Source: an uncultured Bacteroidia bacterium (GTDB taxonomy: Bacteria > Bacteroidota > Bacteroidia > Bacteroidales > UBA932). From it: a DNA stretch of 64,000 bases. Every line of letters begins with the position of its first letter. Position 1 is the stretch's first letter. The DNA lies in the NCBI GenBank assembly GCA_902785825.1, contig CACZZZ010000003.1, positions 62,001 to 126,000 of the forward strand, given 5' to 3'. The notes beneath the pieces are model-generated. The model made no database searches and was not told where the DNA came from. It was given only the letters and a program-made list of their open reading frames with translations. This document shows positions 42,056-51,013 of this stretch, one piece after another. A program made the position numbers and the translations under genes.

Positions 42056-44125
42056 TTATTTCTCACGTCCGAGACGGACTTTCACGGCTTTGATGGCTTT
42101 CCTTACGCGCATGAGGTCTTTCATGATCTCCACCTCGCGGTCTTGGTTGCCTTCGGTCTGGGCATTTTTCAAGTCTTCCCTCAGGGAGTGTTCCTTGTCC
42201 TCGAGGCGGCATGCGTGAAATACCAGAATGGCCTTGGGAACATATTTGGTAAGCCAGGATCCCTTAGACATCATCGCGTCCCTCAAGCCTTTGATAGACA
42301 GGTCGTAGCGCTCATCGATAGAGAGCTGGGCTGCCACAAGGGCCACATCCCGGTCAGGCCCGTCCAGAAGTCGCTTGACAATCTCGTCTTGCGACAATCC
42401 CTCGTAATAGGCCTCTGAATAAGCGTCGTAGGTGGTCTTGTAGGCCGAATTGGCGAACACGATACCGTCAGCCTCAATAGCCTGGCTGATGAAGTCAAAG
42501 ACAGTCTGGACTTCCTCCTCGTCCTCGCTGTAGAATTCGGAGTCGCTTTGGAACTCAAGAGGGGTGGTGCCGTTAGCCAGGATGAAGTTCAGAAGATCCC
42601 GCTCCGCCTTCGCCATGATCTTGTTTTCCTCCAATGCCGAAAGGTCGTTATCAGTGGCCGGAGCAGCCGTCGGGCTTAGGCCGTACTCAGCCGCAGCGTA
42701 GCGAGAATGGACGCGGCCGGGCTCGAGCGGCTGTCCGGCCTGATCGGAATTATCTGCGGCGGAATGAGAATTAATTCGTCCGGGCTCGAGCGGCTGTCCG
42801 GCCTTAGATAATAGTTTCGCCCGGGTGGAGCTGACACGTTCTTCGAGGGCGGTACGGCGAATGTCGAACTTGCGGGCGAGGAAATCGATGTATGTTTCCC
42901 GTTTGACCGCGTCCGGGATGTCCGCCACCGTGTCCGCGATCTCATTGATAGCGTTGGCCCTACCCAGAGGATCCCTGTCGGTTCCCTTCAGCAGCAACGA
43001 GCTCTTGAAATCCACGAAATCCTGCTCGTTACTTGAAATGAAGTCCTCGACTTCCTCCAGAGTGTGCTTTCTGGAATATGAGTCCGGATCGTCCCCGTCA
43101 GGAATCAGGACCACCTTCACATTCATTCCCTGGCGGAGGAACATGTCGATTCCCCTCAGGGCGGCCTTCTGCCCGGCCTCGTCACCGTCGTACATGATCG
43201 TGACGTTCTTTGTGAAGCGTTCGATCAGCCGGATCTGACCGTCAGTCAAGGCTGTGCCACTGGAAGCCACCACATTCGTGATGCCTAATTGGTGCATCGA
43301 AAGGACATCCAGATATCCCTCCACAAGGAAGCACTTGTCCTTCCTCGCCATCTCAGCCTTCGCGAACCATATTCCATAAAGGGATTGGTTCTTCACGTAG
43401 ATCGCGCTTTCCTTGGAGTTGACGTATTTGGCGTACGGTTTCCCTTCTTCTTTTGACTTGAGTGTCCTGGCGCCGAAGCCGATCACTCTTCCGCTGACGG
43501 AGTGGATAGGGAAGGTGACCCTCTCGACAAAACGGTCATGAAGGTCCGGCTTGTCGTCGTATTTGGCGCAGAGGCCGGTCTCAAGCAGGTACTCGTCCTT
43601 GAATCCTTTAGTCTTGGCGGCGTCGGTGAAAGAATGCCGGTCGGAAGGAGCCCATCCGAGACCATATTTCGTAATGGTCGAATCCTCGAGGCCCCTTGTG
43701 TGGAAATAATTGAGCCCTATGGCTTTACCTTCTCCTTTGGTGAGCTGCTCAGTGAAGAATCCTTCAGCGAACTCGGAGACGAGATAGAGGCTCTCATTCC
43801 TCTGGCGGGCCGCGATGTCCTCCGCGCTCTCCTCTTCCTCGACCACCTCGATGTTGTATTTCTTGGCGAGATATCTTAGCGCGTCCGGGTAGGACATGTG
43901 CTCATGGTCCATCACGAACCCGACGGCGGATCCTCCCTTATGGCAGCCGAAGCAATAATATATTCCTCTCGCTGGAACCACATGGAACGAGGGAGTCTTC
44001 TCATTATGGAATGGACAACAGCCCCACCATTCCGCCCCTCGTTTTTTCAAAGAGACGAAATCGGCCACTACCTCCTCGACTTGGGCAGTGTCCAGAATCT
44101 TCTGAACTGTGTCCCTCGGGATCAT
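42056..44125 (-). CDS. dnaG: DNA primase with repeat-derived inserts
   Basis: 689 residues. CHC2 zinc domain (CCPFHNEKTPSFH, YYCFGCHKGG), primase catalytic core, TOPRIM motifs (FLVEGYLDVLSMHQ near residue 265; TIMYDGDEAGQKAALRGID) and a C-terminal helical domain for DnaB helicase binding. Between core and C-terminal domain, at about residues 441-490, lie two tandem family C peptides: QPLEPGRINSHSAAD and [20 protein letters not shown]. The inserts sit in the natural flexible linker and probably only lengthen the tether. Two bases downstream of its stop comes the end of the DUF308 gene's reading direction (that gene lies upstream). Confidence 0.95.
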   Translation of the reverse strand: MIPRDTVQKILDTAQVEEVVADFVSLKKRGAEWWGCCPFHNEKTPSFHVVPARGIYYCFGCHKGGSAVGFVMDHEHMSYPDALRYLAKKYNIEVVEEEESAEDIAARQRNESLYLVSEFAEGFFTEQLTKGEGKAIGLNYFHTRGLEDSTITKYGLGWAPSDRHSFTDAAKTKGFKDEYLLETGLCAKYDDKPDLHDRFVERVTFPIHSVSGRVIGFGARTLKSKEEGKPYAKYVNSKESAIYVKNQSLYGIWFAKAEMARKDKCFLVEGYLDVLSMHQLGITNVVASSGTALTDGQIRLIERFTKNVTIMYDGDEAGQKAALRGIDMFLRQGMNVKVVLIPDGDDPDSYSRKHTLEEVEDFISSNEQDFVDFKSSLLLKGTDRDPLGRANAINEIADTVADIPDAVKRETYIDFLARKFDIRRTALEERVSSTRAKLLSKAGQPLEPGRINSHSAADNSDQAGQPLEPGRVHSRYAAAEYGLSPTAAPATDNDLSALEENKIMAKAERDLLNFILANGTTPLEFQSDSEFYSEDEEEVQTVFDFISQAIEADGIVFANSAYKTTYDAYSEAYYEGLSQDEIVKRLLDGPDRDVALVAAQLSIDERYDLSIKGLRDAMMSKGSWLTKYVPKAILVFHACRLEDKEHSLREDLKNAQTEGNQDREVEIMKDLMRVRKAIKAVKVRLGREK
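42656..42738 (-). repeat. Dispersed repeat family C, full copy in dnaG
   Basis: About 83 bases matching the metG copy, with GGGCTCGAGCGGCTGTCCGG at one end. In frame on the minus strand, giving [22 protein letters not shown]. Confidence 0.9.
42758..42803 (-). repeat. Dispersed repeat family C, partial copy in dnaG
   Basis: A shorter, more diverged copy directly adjacent to the full one and in the same frame (GQPLEPGRINSHSAA). It shares the CGGGCTCGAGCGGCTGTCCG end exactly, which implies tandem duplication or repeated insertion. Confidence 0.85.
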
Positions 44126-44126
44126 A

Positions 44127-44789
44127 TTAATTCATGTCGTCCTGGTCTTCAGGCTCCTCTATTTTCTCGAAACTGACTTCCTTGGCGTCCTCGAGGCTGG
44201 AGGGGGTGGTTGTCCTGGCATTAGGATTTACGGAATATTCCGTACGCCTGATCTCAAACTCCTCCCGGGCTTTTTCCATCCGGAAAGCGGAGATCAGCTC
44301 AGCTATTCCATATACGATCAGAAGACAGCCTGCCACTATGCTCATCACATTGATAGTGAACGGATTGAATAGCAGGAAAGCGCCTCCGACCACGGCCAGG
44401 ATCGAGAGCAGCAGGGATGAGAATCCGGCTCCCAGTAGGCTCATCGCTCCAGCGAGGGCGATGAGCTGCAAACCTCCGAAAAGGATAAGGATTATGCCTA
44501 TGGCATAGACGATAACCCCGGCTATCCATTGAGGATTGAAAAACAGCAGAAGGCCGAGGGCTATGTCCAGGCCGGCGTTGATCATGAGAAGCCGGTAGAA
44601 CCCTGTCTCCTTGCTTTTTATGAGACCATATATTAAAGACGCGATGCCTGCCGCGACGAGCAGCCCGGCTATGATCTTCACAACCAGTGTGGGAGCGTTG
44701 CCCCCGAATGCCATCACCAGTCCAATCCCTATAGCCGCTATGGCTCTGGTGACGCTGTCGAACTTAGTTTTATATCCCAGAGTAATCAT
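44127..44789 (-). CDS. DUF308/HdeD-like membrane protein
   Basis: 220 residues with six hydrophobic helices in paired repeats (AIAAIGIGLVMAFGGNAPTL, IAGVIVYAIGIILILFGGLQ, SIVAGCLLIVYGIAELISAF) and a polar C-terminal tail of about 50 residues ending EEPEDQDDMN. HdeD-type proteins are inner-membrane proteins linked to acid stress in enterobacteria; the role here is unknown. ATG 44789 is preferred to a GTG two codons upstream. Its stop is one base before the dnaG start, so the two are probably co-transcribed. Confidence 0.8.
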   Translation of the reverse strand: MITLGYKTKFDSVTRAIAAIGIGLVMAFGGNAPTLVVKIIAGLLVAAGIASLIYGLIKSKETGFYRLLMINAGLDIALGLLLFFNPQWIAGVIVYAIGIILILFGGLQLIALAGAMSLLGAGFSSLLLSILAVVGGAFLLFNPFTINVMSIVAGCLLIVYGIAELISAFRMEKAREEFEIRRTEYSVNPNARTTTPSSLEDAKEVSFEKIEEPEDQDDMN

Positions 44790-44827
44790 AGACACAAAAT
44801 TAATAAAAAAACGCTATATTCGTGAAT

Positions 44828-45679
44828 ATGTTTTTCGACACACACAACCATAGCCAATTTTCTTTTGACGGGGGAGCGACCACAGTCGAGCAGAGCGTCA
44901 AAGCCGCGGTGGACAAAGGGTTCGGTGGCATTTGCTTCACCGACCATTGCGATTTCTTTGTCCCCAAGATGAAGGAGGAATTCGAGCCTATAGTCTGCGA
45001 GGTCTTCGATGTGAAAGCCCAGCAATCTGAGATTGACCGGGTGAATGACCTTGTCGCGGAAGGAGCCTTCGGCAGGGCCGCTGCCAAGAAATTCAAGGTA
45101 CTCAAGGGAATAGAGGTCGGCCTCTATGAAGACAGCCGCGAGCTGAACAAGAATATCCTCGCCGCCCAGAATTTTGACCAGGTCATAGCGTCGGTTCATT
45201 ATCTGGAGGACACCGATCCTTATTTCGGGCCTTATTATAAAGGAAAGAACTGGAAGGAGGCTTACGGACGTTATCTGGAGACCCTTCTCCGCGAGATGAG
45301 GAAACTGGAGGATTTCGACATAATGGGACATTTCGACTATATCGTCCGATATGCCCCTTACCCTAAAGAGAGTATTCAGTACAGGGATTTCCCTGGTCTT
45401 ATCGATGAGATACTGAAGTACTTGATAGAGAACGGGAAAGGACTTGAGATCAACACAAAGACGTACAGGCAGTACGGTCTCAGGACTCCAGAGCTTGACC
45501 GTGACATCCTGATAAGGTACATGGAACTTGGCGGAGACATAATCTGCTTAGGCTCCGATTCGCACAAGGCCGACCAGGTGGGAGCCCGGTTCGACTATTT
45601 CGCGCAGTATGTCAAGATGTTCGGCTTCCGTCGCCTGGGGCATTTCGAGAACCGCCGCCTGAAGATGGTGACGATTTAG
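44828..45679 (+). CDS. PHP-family histidinol-phosphatase-like protein
   Basis: 283 residues. Metal-binding motifs [15 protein letters not shown] at the N-terminus, ICFTDHCDF near residue 38, [10 protein letters not shown] near 97, [11 protein letters not shown] near 122, [11 protein letters not shown] near 163 and [12 protein letters not shown] near 240 make a complete PHP active site. Matches the HisK/HisJ histidinol-phosphatase family, but no histidine genes are adjacent, so other phosphate monoesters are possible. ATG 44828 preferred to GTG 44822. Its last four bases overlap the convergent recQ end. Confidence 0.82.
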   Translation: MFFDTHNHSQFSFDGGATTVEQSVKAAVDKGFGGICFTDHCDFFVPKMKEEFEPIVCEVFDVKAQQSEIDRVNDLVAEGAFGRAAAKKFKVLKGIEVGLYEDSRELNKNILAAQNFDQVIASVHYLEDTDPYFGPYYKGKNWKEAYGRYLETLLREMRKLEDFDIMGHFDYIVRYAPYPKESIQYRDFPGLIDEILKYLIENGKGLEINTKTYRQYGLRTPELDRDILIRYMELGGDIICLGSDSHKADQVGARFDYFAQYVKMFGFRRLGHFENRRLKMVTI

Positions 45680-47883
45680 GATGCGACCTCGCAGAGGAAC
45701 TTGATCCTCACGAGCCTTATTTCCATATCATCATAATCGGGCTCCAGAGCCTTACGGGCATCCTCCAGAGAGTCCGAGGATGCCTCGTTCTTGAAGTAAT
45801 CGAATATCTCATCGACGATGTCTTCGTCGATGACCTGGCGGATGTAATAGTTGAGGTCCAGCTTGGTACCGGTGGACACGATCCCTTCGATGTCCTCTAT
45901 AAGCTTTTCCATATCCATGCCTCTGGCGTCGGCGATGTCCTCGAGGGAGAGCTTCCTGTCCACGCTTTGGATAATGAATATCTTGTCGGCCGACCTTGTG
46001 GGAGCGGACTTGACCACGAACTCCGCGGGCCTTGTGATGTCATTTTCCTCCACGTAAGCCTTGATCAGCTCAATGAATTCCTTGCCGTATTTCCTCGCCT
46101 TTCCTTCTCCCACACCCTGGCATCCATGCAACTCGTTGAATGTGATGGGGTAGAGAATCGACATGTCTTCAAGCGCAGGATCCCCGAAAATGATCCATGG
46201 CTGCAGGTTCAGCCTCTTTGACATGTCTTTCCTGAGGTTTTTGAGCATGGAAAGCAAGACCGGATCACCGCCTCCGCCTCTCATCGCCGCCTTATCGGAG
46301 GCCACGTCCTCGTCATCGTCGTCGTTGTCTTTCCCAACGAAGACACGGTCCTCGACGAGCCTTATCTCCCATGGGTTGGCGTAGAACTCCTCTCCCTTTT
46401 CTGTGACGTAGATGAGCCCGTAAGACTCGATCTCCTTGCCAAGCAGGTGGAGAAGCAGGCCTTGGTGGATGACAGTGCTCCAGAACCGGTCGCTATGATC
46501 TTTGCCTTCCCCGAATAGAGGAATGGTGTCATGCTTGTAAGACTTGACCATCGCGTTGGTCTGTCCGGAGAGAACCATGGCCAGATGCTCGATCTTGAAG
46601 TGTTCAGGCAGGGATTTGATCAGCCTGATCACAAGACACATTTCCTTCCTGCCGTCGAAAGTGGGCTTGGGATGGACACAGTTGTCGCACACGCCGCAGT
46701 TATCCTTAGGATAATCCTCTCCGAAATAATTGAGCAGCATCTTCCTGCGGCACTGGCTGGACTCCGCGTACGCCACGGTCTCCATCAGCAGCTGCCTGCC
46801 GATCTCCTGCTCTGAGATCGGTTTTCCGAGCATGAACTTCTCGAGTTTTTGGATGTCCTTGTAGCTGTAATATGTGATGCAGTCCGCCAACTCGCCGTCT
46901 CTTCCGGCGCGGCCGGTCTCCTGGTAATATCCCTCAATGCTCTTGGGAATGTCGTAGTGGATCACGAACCGGACATCCGGCTTGTCGATACCCATTCCGA
47001 AGGCGATCGTGGCGACGATCACGTCCACATCTTCCATCAGGAAACGGTCCTGGTTCTCCGCTCTCGTCTTGGCGTCCAGTCCCGCATGGTAGGGAAGGGC
47101 GCTTATCCCATTGATGGCCAAGAGACTGGCGGTCTCTTCCACCTTCTTCCTGCTAAGACAGTAGATAATCCCGGACTTGCCCGGATGCTGCTTGATATAG
47201 CGAATGATGTCTTTCTCGGCGTCCACCTTGTCCCGCACTTCATAGTAGAGGTTAGGCCTGTTGAAGGAGGACTTGAACACTGTGGCGTCCATGATACCGA
47301 GATTCTTCTGGATGTCGCTCTGGACCTTCGGGGTCGCCGTCGCGGTCAGGGCTATCACGGGCGCTTTACCGATCGTCTGGATCATATCCCTTATGCGGCG
47401 GTACTCAGGGCGGAAATCATGTCCCCATTCGGAGATACAATGGGCCTCATCCACAGCGTAAAAGGATATTTTGATTTCTTTGAGGAGGTCGATGTTCTCT
47501 TCCTTGGTCAAGGACTCCGGCGCCACGTAAAGGAGTTTCGTGACTCCGGACAAAAGATCCTGGCGGACCTCCTGGATCTGGGCCTTGCCGAGTGAGGAGT
47601 TGAGGAAATGGGCGATGCCGGTGTGCTTTTCCTCGAAACCGCGGATGACATCCACCTGGTTTTTCATCAAGGCGATCAAAGGGGAAATCACGATAGCCGT
47701 TCCTGGCATGACAAGGGCTGGCAGCTGGAAGCACAGCGACTTCCCGCCTCCTGTTGGCATAAGGACGAAAGAGTCCTTTCCCTCAATCAGGTTGCGGATA
47801 ATGGCTTCCTGGTCTCCTTTAAAAGAATCGTATCCGAAAAAGGTTTTCAGTTTTGAGTGCAGCAATGCTGAATCGATCTCCAT
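45676..47883 (-). CDS. recQ: ATP-dependent DNA helicase RecQ
   Basis: 735 residues. Helicase motifs: I ([15 protein letters not shown]), II ([14 protein letters not shown]), III ([11 protein letters not shown]), VI ([13 protein letters not shown]). Zinc-binding cysteines ([22 protein letters not shown]), an RQC winged helix, an HRDC-type segment ([20 protein letters not shown]) and a C-terminal helix-turn-helix extension of about 110 residues usual in Bacteroidota RecQ. Unwinds DNA in recombination and replication repair. Confidence 0.95.
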   Translation of the reverse strand: MEIDSALLHSKLKTFFGYDSFKGDQEAIIRNLIEGKDSFVLMPTGGGKSLCFQLPALVMPGTAIVISPLIALMKNQVDVIRGFEEKHTGIAHFLNSSLGKAQIQEVRQDLLSGVTKLLYVAPESLTKEENIDLLKEIKISFYAVDEAHCISEWGHDFRPEYRRIRDMIQTIGKAPVIALTATATPKVQSDIQKNLGIMDATVFKSSFNRPNLYYEVRDKVDAEKDIIRYIKQHPGKSGIIYCLSRKKVEETASLLAINGISALPYHAGLDAKTRAENQDRFLMEDVDVIVATIAFGMGIDKPDVRFVIHYDIPKSIEGYYQETGRAGRDGELADCITYYSYKDIQKLEKFMLGKPISEQEIGRQLLMETVAYAESSQCRRKMLLNYFGEDYPKDNCGVCDNCVHPKPTFDGRKEMCLVIRLIKSLPEHFKIEHLAMVLSGQTNAMVKSYKHDTIPLFGEGKDHSDRFWSTVIHQGLLLHLLGKEIESYGLIYVTEKGEEFYANPWEIRLVEDRVFVGKDNDDDDEDVASDKAAMRGGGGDPVLLSMLKNLRKDMSKRLNLQPWIIFGDPALEDMSILYPITFNELHGCQGVGEGKARKYGKEFIELIKAYVEENDITRPAEFVVKSAPTRSADKIFIIQSVDRKLSLEDIADARGMDMEKLIEDIEGIVSTGTKLDLNYYIRQVIDEDIVDEIFDYFKNEASSDSLEDARKALEPDYDDMEIRLVRIKFLCEVAS

Positions 47884-48046
47884 GTCAGACGGTTTTCATA
47901 AATATAGCTAAAGTTTTCCTAAATGACAAACCAAATCCGCGTTAATAATGTAAATCCGAATAATTTTTGCGATATTCGCGGAGATATAGGGACTGTTTAC
48001 GTCCTTTATCCTCAGTAAAGTAATAGAACACATAAAAGCTATAGAC

Positions 48047-48799
48047 ATGAAAAAAGTTATCAAGTTTTTCGCTGTCGCGGCCGTGGTTTTCTCCGCAGTC
48101 GCTTGCAACTCCGCCAGACCCGCTGCTGGCGTGCCTAAGGAACTCGTTCCTTCAAAGGGTGAGATTGATTCCGTCAGCTACCTTCTCGGTATAAATCTTG
48201 GCCAGATGATCAAGGGTTACAACATGGGTGACCTTAATTTCGCTGAGATCAAGAAGGGCGCCGAGGATTTCGTCAACGCCAAGGGCAACCAGCGTGACAC
48301 CAATTTCGTCAAGCAGTTCAAGGTTAATCCTGAGGAGATTGGCCAGGTCATGAATAGCTTCATCGAGAAGCGTTCCGCCTACGCCGCCGCCGTCAACAAG
48401 GTCGCGCAGGACAAGTATTTCGAGGAAGTCAAGAAGATCGCCGGTGTCGAGTCTTCAGAGTCCGGACTGTGCTACCTCATCAAGGAGCCCGGCAATGACA
48501 CCAAACCCGGTCCCAAGGACACCGTCTATGTCCACTATAAGCTTTCACTTAAGGATGGTTCTGTCATTGAGGAAGTTCCCGAGAGCGATCCTTCCGTCAT
48601 GCTGATGCTCAACAGGGTCATCCCCGGTTGGACTGAAGGACTCCAGCTTCTTGGCGAGGGCGGCAAAGCCACTCTCTATGTTCCCGCTGAGCTCGGTTAC
48701 GGCGAGCGCGGTACCAACGGTATCGAGCCCAACACCCCTCTGGTGTTCGACATCACCTTGGATTCTGTGAAGCATTTCGTAGAGCCTGTTAAGGAATAA
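48047..48799 (+). CDS. FKBP-type peptidyl-prolyl cis-trans isomerase lipoprotein
   Basis: 250 residues. Lipobox-like VAAVVFSAVACNSA, an N-terminal FKBP dimerisation domain (SVSYLLGINLGQMIKGY) and a C-terminal FKBP domain from about residue 150 (DTVYVHYKLSLKDGSVIEE, VIPGWTEGLQLLGEGGKATL, VPAELGYGERG). A periplasmic foldase of the FkpA/Mip type. Followed four bases on by the DUF3127 gene. Confidence 0.92.
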   Translation: MKKVIKFFAVAAVVFSAVACNSARPAAGVPKELVPSKGEIDSVSYLLGINLGQMIKGYNMGDLNFAEIKKGAEDFVNAKGNQRDTNFVKQFKVNPEEIGQVMNSFIEKRSAYAAAVNKVAQDKYFEEVKKIAGVESSESGLCYLIKEPGNDTKPGPKDTVYVHYKLSLKDGSVIEEVPESDPSVMLMLNRVIPGWTEGLQLLGEGGKATLYVPAELGYGERGTNGIEPNTPLVFDITLDSVKHFVEPVKE

Positions 48800-48803
48800 G
48801 CAG

Positions 48804-49214
48804 ATGCCATCACTTGAGTTGGAGGGACGTATCTCCCGTAAGGAAGCCAAACAAAGCGGACAAAGCGCCAGAGGCGCTTGGGTCAAGCAGGATTTCATCC
48901 TTGAATATCAGGATGGGAATTTCCCCGCGGAGGTATGTTTCACTTCATTTGGAAATGACAAAGTCGCCGAACTGGACAGGTTCCAGGTCGGCGACCTTGT
49001 AAAAGTATCTTTCAATCTTAGGGCCAGGGAGTATAACGGGCGCTGGTACAATGATGTGCGCGTCTGGAGGATTACTCCTGCCGGCCAACCTCAAGCCCAA
49101 CCTGCCAGCCAGGTGGCCAGGGAAAGTTTCCCTCCCATGCCAGAGCAGGCACCGGCCCCGTCCATTGACGACATGCCGGCTGAGGACGACTCTACCAACG
49201 ATCTCCCGTTCTAA
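48804..49214 (+). CDS. DUF3127 OB-fold protein
   Basis: 136 residues. The first 95 form a single OB-like domain (LELEGRISRKEAKQSG, GAWVKQDFILEYQDG, VGDLVKVSFNLRAREYNGRW) as in DUF3127; the rest is a Pro/Ala/Gln linker with an acidic tail (SIDDMPAEDDSTNDLPF) that resembles the C-terminal tip of single-stranded DNA-binding proteins. A nucleic-acid role is plausible, not shown. Its last four bases overlap the convergent antiporter gene. Confidence 0.8.
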   Translation: MPSLELEGRISRKEAKQSGQSARGAWVKQDFILEYQDGNFPAEVCFTSFGNDKVAELDRFQVGDLVKVSFNLRAREYNGRWYNDVRVWRITPAGQPQAQPASQVARESFPPMPEQAPAPSIDDMPAEDDSTNDLPF

Positions 49215-50710
49215 GTCAGATCGTCGTCGCTCTCGCCCATTATAATCACAAGATGGTCACCTTCGGTAAGTTCCATGCTCCCGTGAGGGACAAGGAAATG
49301 CTCGCCGCGCCTGACCATCATTACTCGTATTCCATGGGGAAGATTCAGATCCCTTAAAGTGGATCCCTCCCTCAAGTCATCTTCAGTGACCGTGTGGTCC
49401 CTGAGCAACCCCATTTCCTCGGGAATTTCCATTCCAAAGGTTTCCACAGTCGGATCCTCATCGTAGCAAAGGTCAAGTTTCCTGGCGATAGGTGATAGGG
49501 TCATGCCTTGCCCCACAAGTGACAGGAGGGTTATGATGAACACGATGTTGAACATGTCATCGGAACCTTCCAGGCCGGTTATGACCGGGTAAAGGGCAAA
49601 CAATATGGGACCCGCTCCCTTCAGCCCAACCCAAGACACGAACAGCTTGGACTTTGTGGATATTTCCTTGAAAGGTGCCAGACAAAGAAACACACTTGCC
49701 GGCCTTGCGATGAACATCATGAACAGGGCTATCAATATCGCCGGACCCAGCGAATGCGCCATCTGGGAGGGCTTGGCAAGCAGGCCGAGCATGAGGAACA
49801 TGACCAGTTGCATCAGCCATGTCATCCCGTCGAAGAATTTCAGCACATCCCTCTTGTTGGGTATCTTGGCCTTGTTGCCTATGATGATGGAGGTGAGGTA
49901 CAGGGAAAGCAGCCCGTTGCCGAACAGGAGGGTCGCTATGCCGTTGGAAAAGAACCCGATGCTCAAAATCAATATCGAATAGAGGGAGTTGCCGGGCAGG
50001 GGAACTTTTTCAAGCAGGAATTTCGCCCCGTAACCTATGGCTACACCCACCACAAAGCCGATGGCTATCTGGACAACCAGAATCCAAGTCCCGGTCCAGA
50101 GCATCCCCAACGCGCTGCCGCTCATCTTCTCGGGGGAAGTCAATATCTGGACCATGATGATGGTCATAATGTACGCCATGGGGTCGTTACTGCCGGACTC
50201 GAGCTCCAGCATTGTACCCATTCGTTCCCTCAGATGCATTTTCTTCCCCCGGAGGATGGAAAACACTGATGCCGAATCAGTTGGCCCCATAACTGAGGCC
50301 AGAAGAAGACATCCCAGGAAAGTGGTTCCGATCCCGCCGATACTGCTGCCTGTGGTCAGGTAGATGAATGTTCCTGTGAGTAAGGCGGTGATAAACACTC
50401 CTAAAGAAGAGAGCAACACGCCCTGACGCATCACCGGCTTTGATTCCTCGAGGGAAGTATGGAGACCGCCGGTGAACAGGATTATGGTCATGGCGAAATG
50501 GCCGATTGACTCGGCCAGGTGGTAATCCTCAAAACGTATTCCTATCCCGTCAGCGCCAGCCACCATTCCGATTATCAGGAACAGCAGCAGGGAAGGCATC
50601 CCGAACCTTGTCCCGATCTTGGTGAGCAGGATGGCGAAGAACACCAGCACCGACACCAGCAGGAGCAGGTTTTCCGACAGGATGTTGATTGAGAACACCG
50701 CCAGTGGCAT
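49211..50710 (-). CDS. Potassium/proton antiporter (NhaP2/CvrA type)
   Basis: About 499 residues: 12-13 membrane segments of the CPA1 family with LFTGGLHTSLEESKP, the ion-site segment MGPTDSASVFSIL and ELESGSNDPMAYI, then a cytoplasmic RCK_C/TrkA_C domain (TLRDLNLPHGIRVMMVRRGE). Exchanges K+ or Na+ for H+ at the inner membrane, gated by the C-domain. The ATG at 50710 overlaps the stop of the STAS gene (TGATG), so its translation is coupled to a signalling protein. Confidence 0.88.
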   Translation of the reverse strand: MPLAVFSINILSENLLLLVSVLVFFAILLTKIGTRFGMPSLLLFLIIGMVAGADGIGIRFEDYHLAESIGHFAMTIILFTGGLHTSLEESKPVMRQGVLLSSLGVFITALLTGTFIYLTTGSSIGGIGTTFLGCLLLASVMGPTDSASVFSILRGKKMHLRERMGTMLELESGSNDPMAYIMTIIMVQILTSPEKMSGSALGMLWTGTWILVVQIAIGFVVGVAIGYGAKFLLEKVPLPGNSLYSILILSIGFFSNGIATLLFGNGLLSLYLTSIIIGNKAKIPNKRDVLKFFDGMTWLMQLVMFLMLGLLAKPSQMAHSLGPAILIALFMMFIARPASVFLCLAPFKEISTKSKLFVSWVGLKGAGPILFALYPVITGLEGSDDMFNIVFIITLLSLVGQGMTLSPIARKLDLCYDEDPTVETFGMEIPEEMGLLRDHTVTEDDLREGSTLRDLNLPHGIRVMMVRRGEHFLVPHGSMELTEGDHLVIIMGESDDDLT

Positions 50711-51012
50711 CACTCTACCTCGAACAAATTAAGGAACCCGGTCATCATGAACACGTTACGGATGCTGTCATTGATGCTTCTGACAATAACCTTTCCGCCT
50801 TTGACCGCCGCGGCTTTACGCAGGGACAGGAATATCCTAAGACCCGAGCTGGAGATGTAGCTTAATTCCTCGCAGTCGAGGATGATGGTTCCAGCCGCGT
50901 TTTCTTGGAGGGGGGTGAGTTCTTTGCCCACCTCTTGTGAGGCGGGAGTGTCGAGCCGTCCGATAAGGCGGACTGTGGTCACATCTTCGTTCTTGTTAAT
51001 CTTTACTTCCAT
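50710..51012 (-). CDS. STAS-domain anti-sigma-factor antagonist
   Basis: 100 residues, a single SpoIIAA-like STAS domain (TTVRLIGRLDTPASQEVGKE, TIILDCEELSYISSSGLRIF) with the phosphorylatable serine in the SSSG loop near residue 57. It should cycle between phosphorylated and free forms through a kinase and a PP2C phosphatase; both activities are candidates in the adjoining gene. It starts one base after the stop of that gene. Confidence 0.9.
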   Translation of the reverse strand: MEVKINKNEDVTTVRLIGRLDTPASQEVGKELTPLQENAAGTIILDCEELSYISSSGLRIFLSLRKAAAVKGGKVIVRSINDSIRNVFMMTGFLNLFEVE

Positions 51013-51013
51013 A

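Noticed and set aside
46849..47595. Plus-strand frame of 248 codons opposite recQ
   Set aside because: Antisense to the helicase core motifs; composition is that of a shadow frame.
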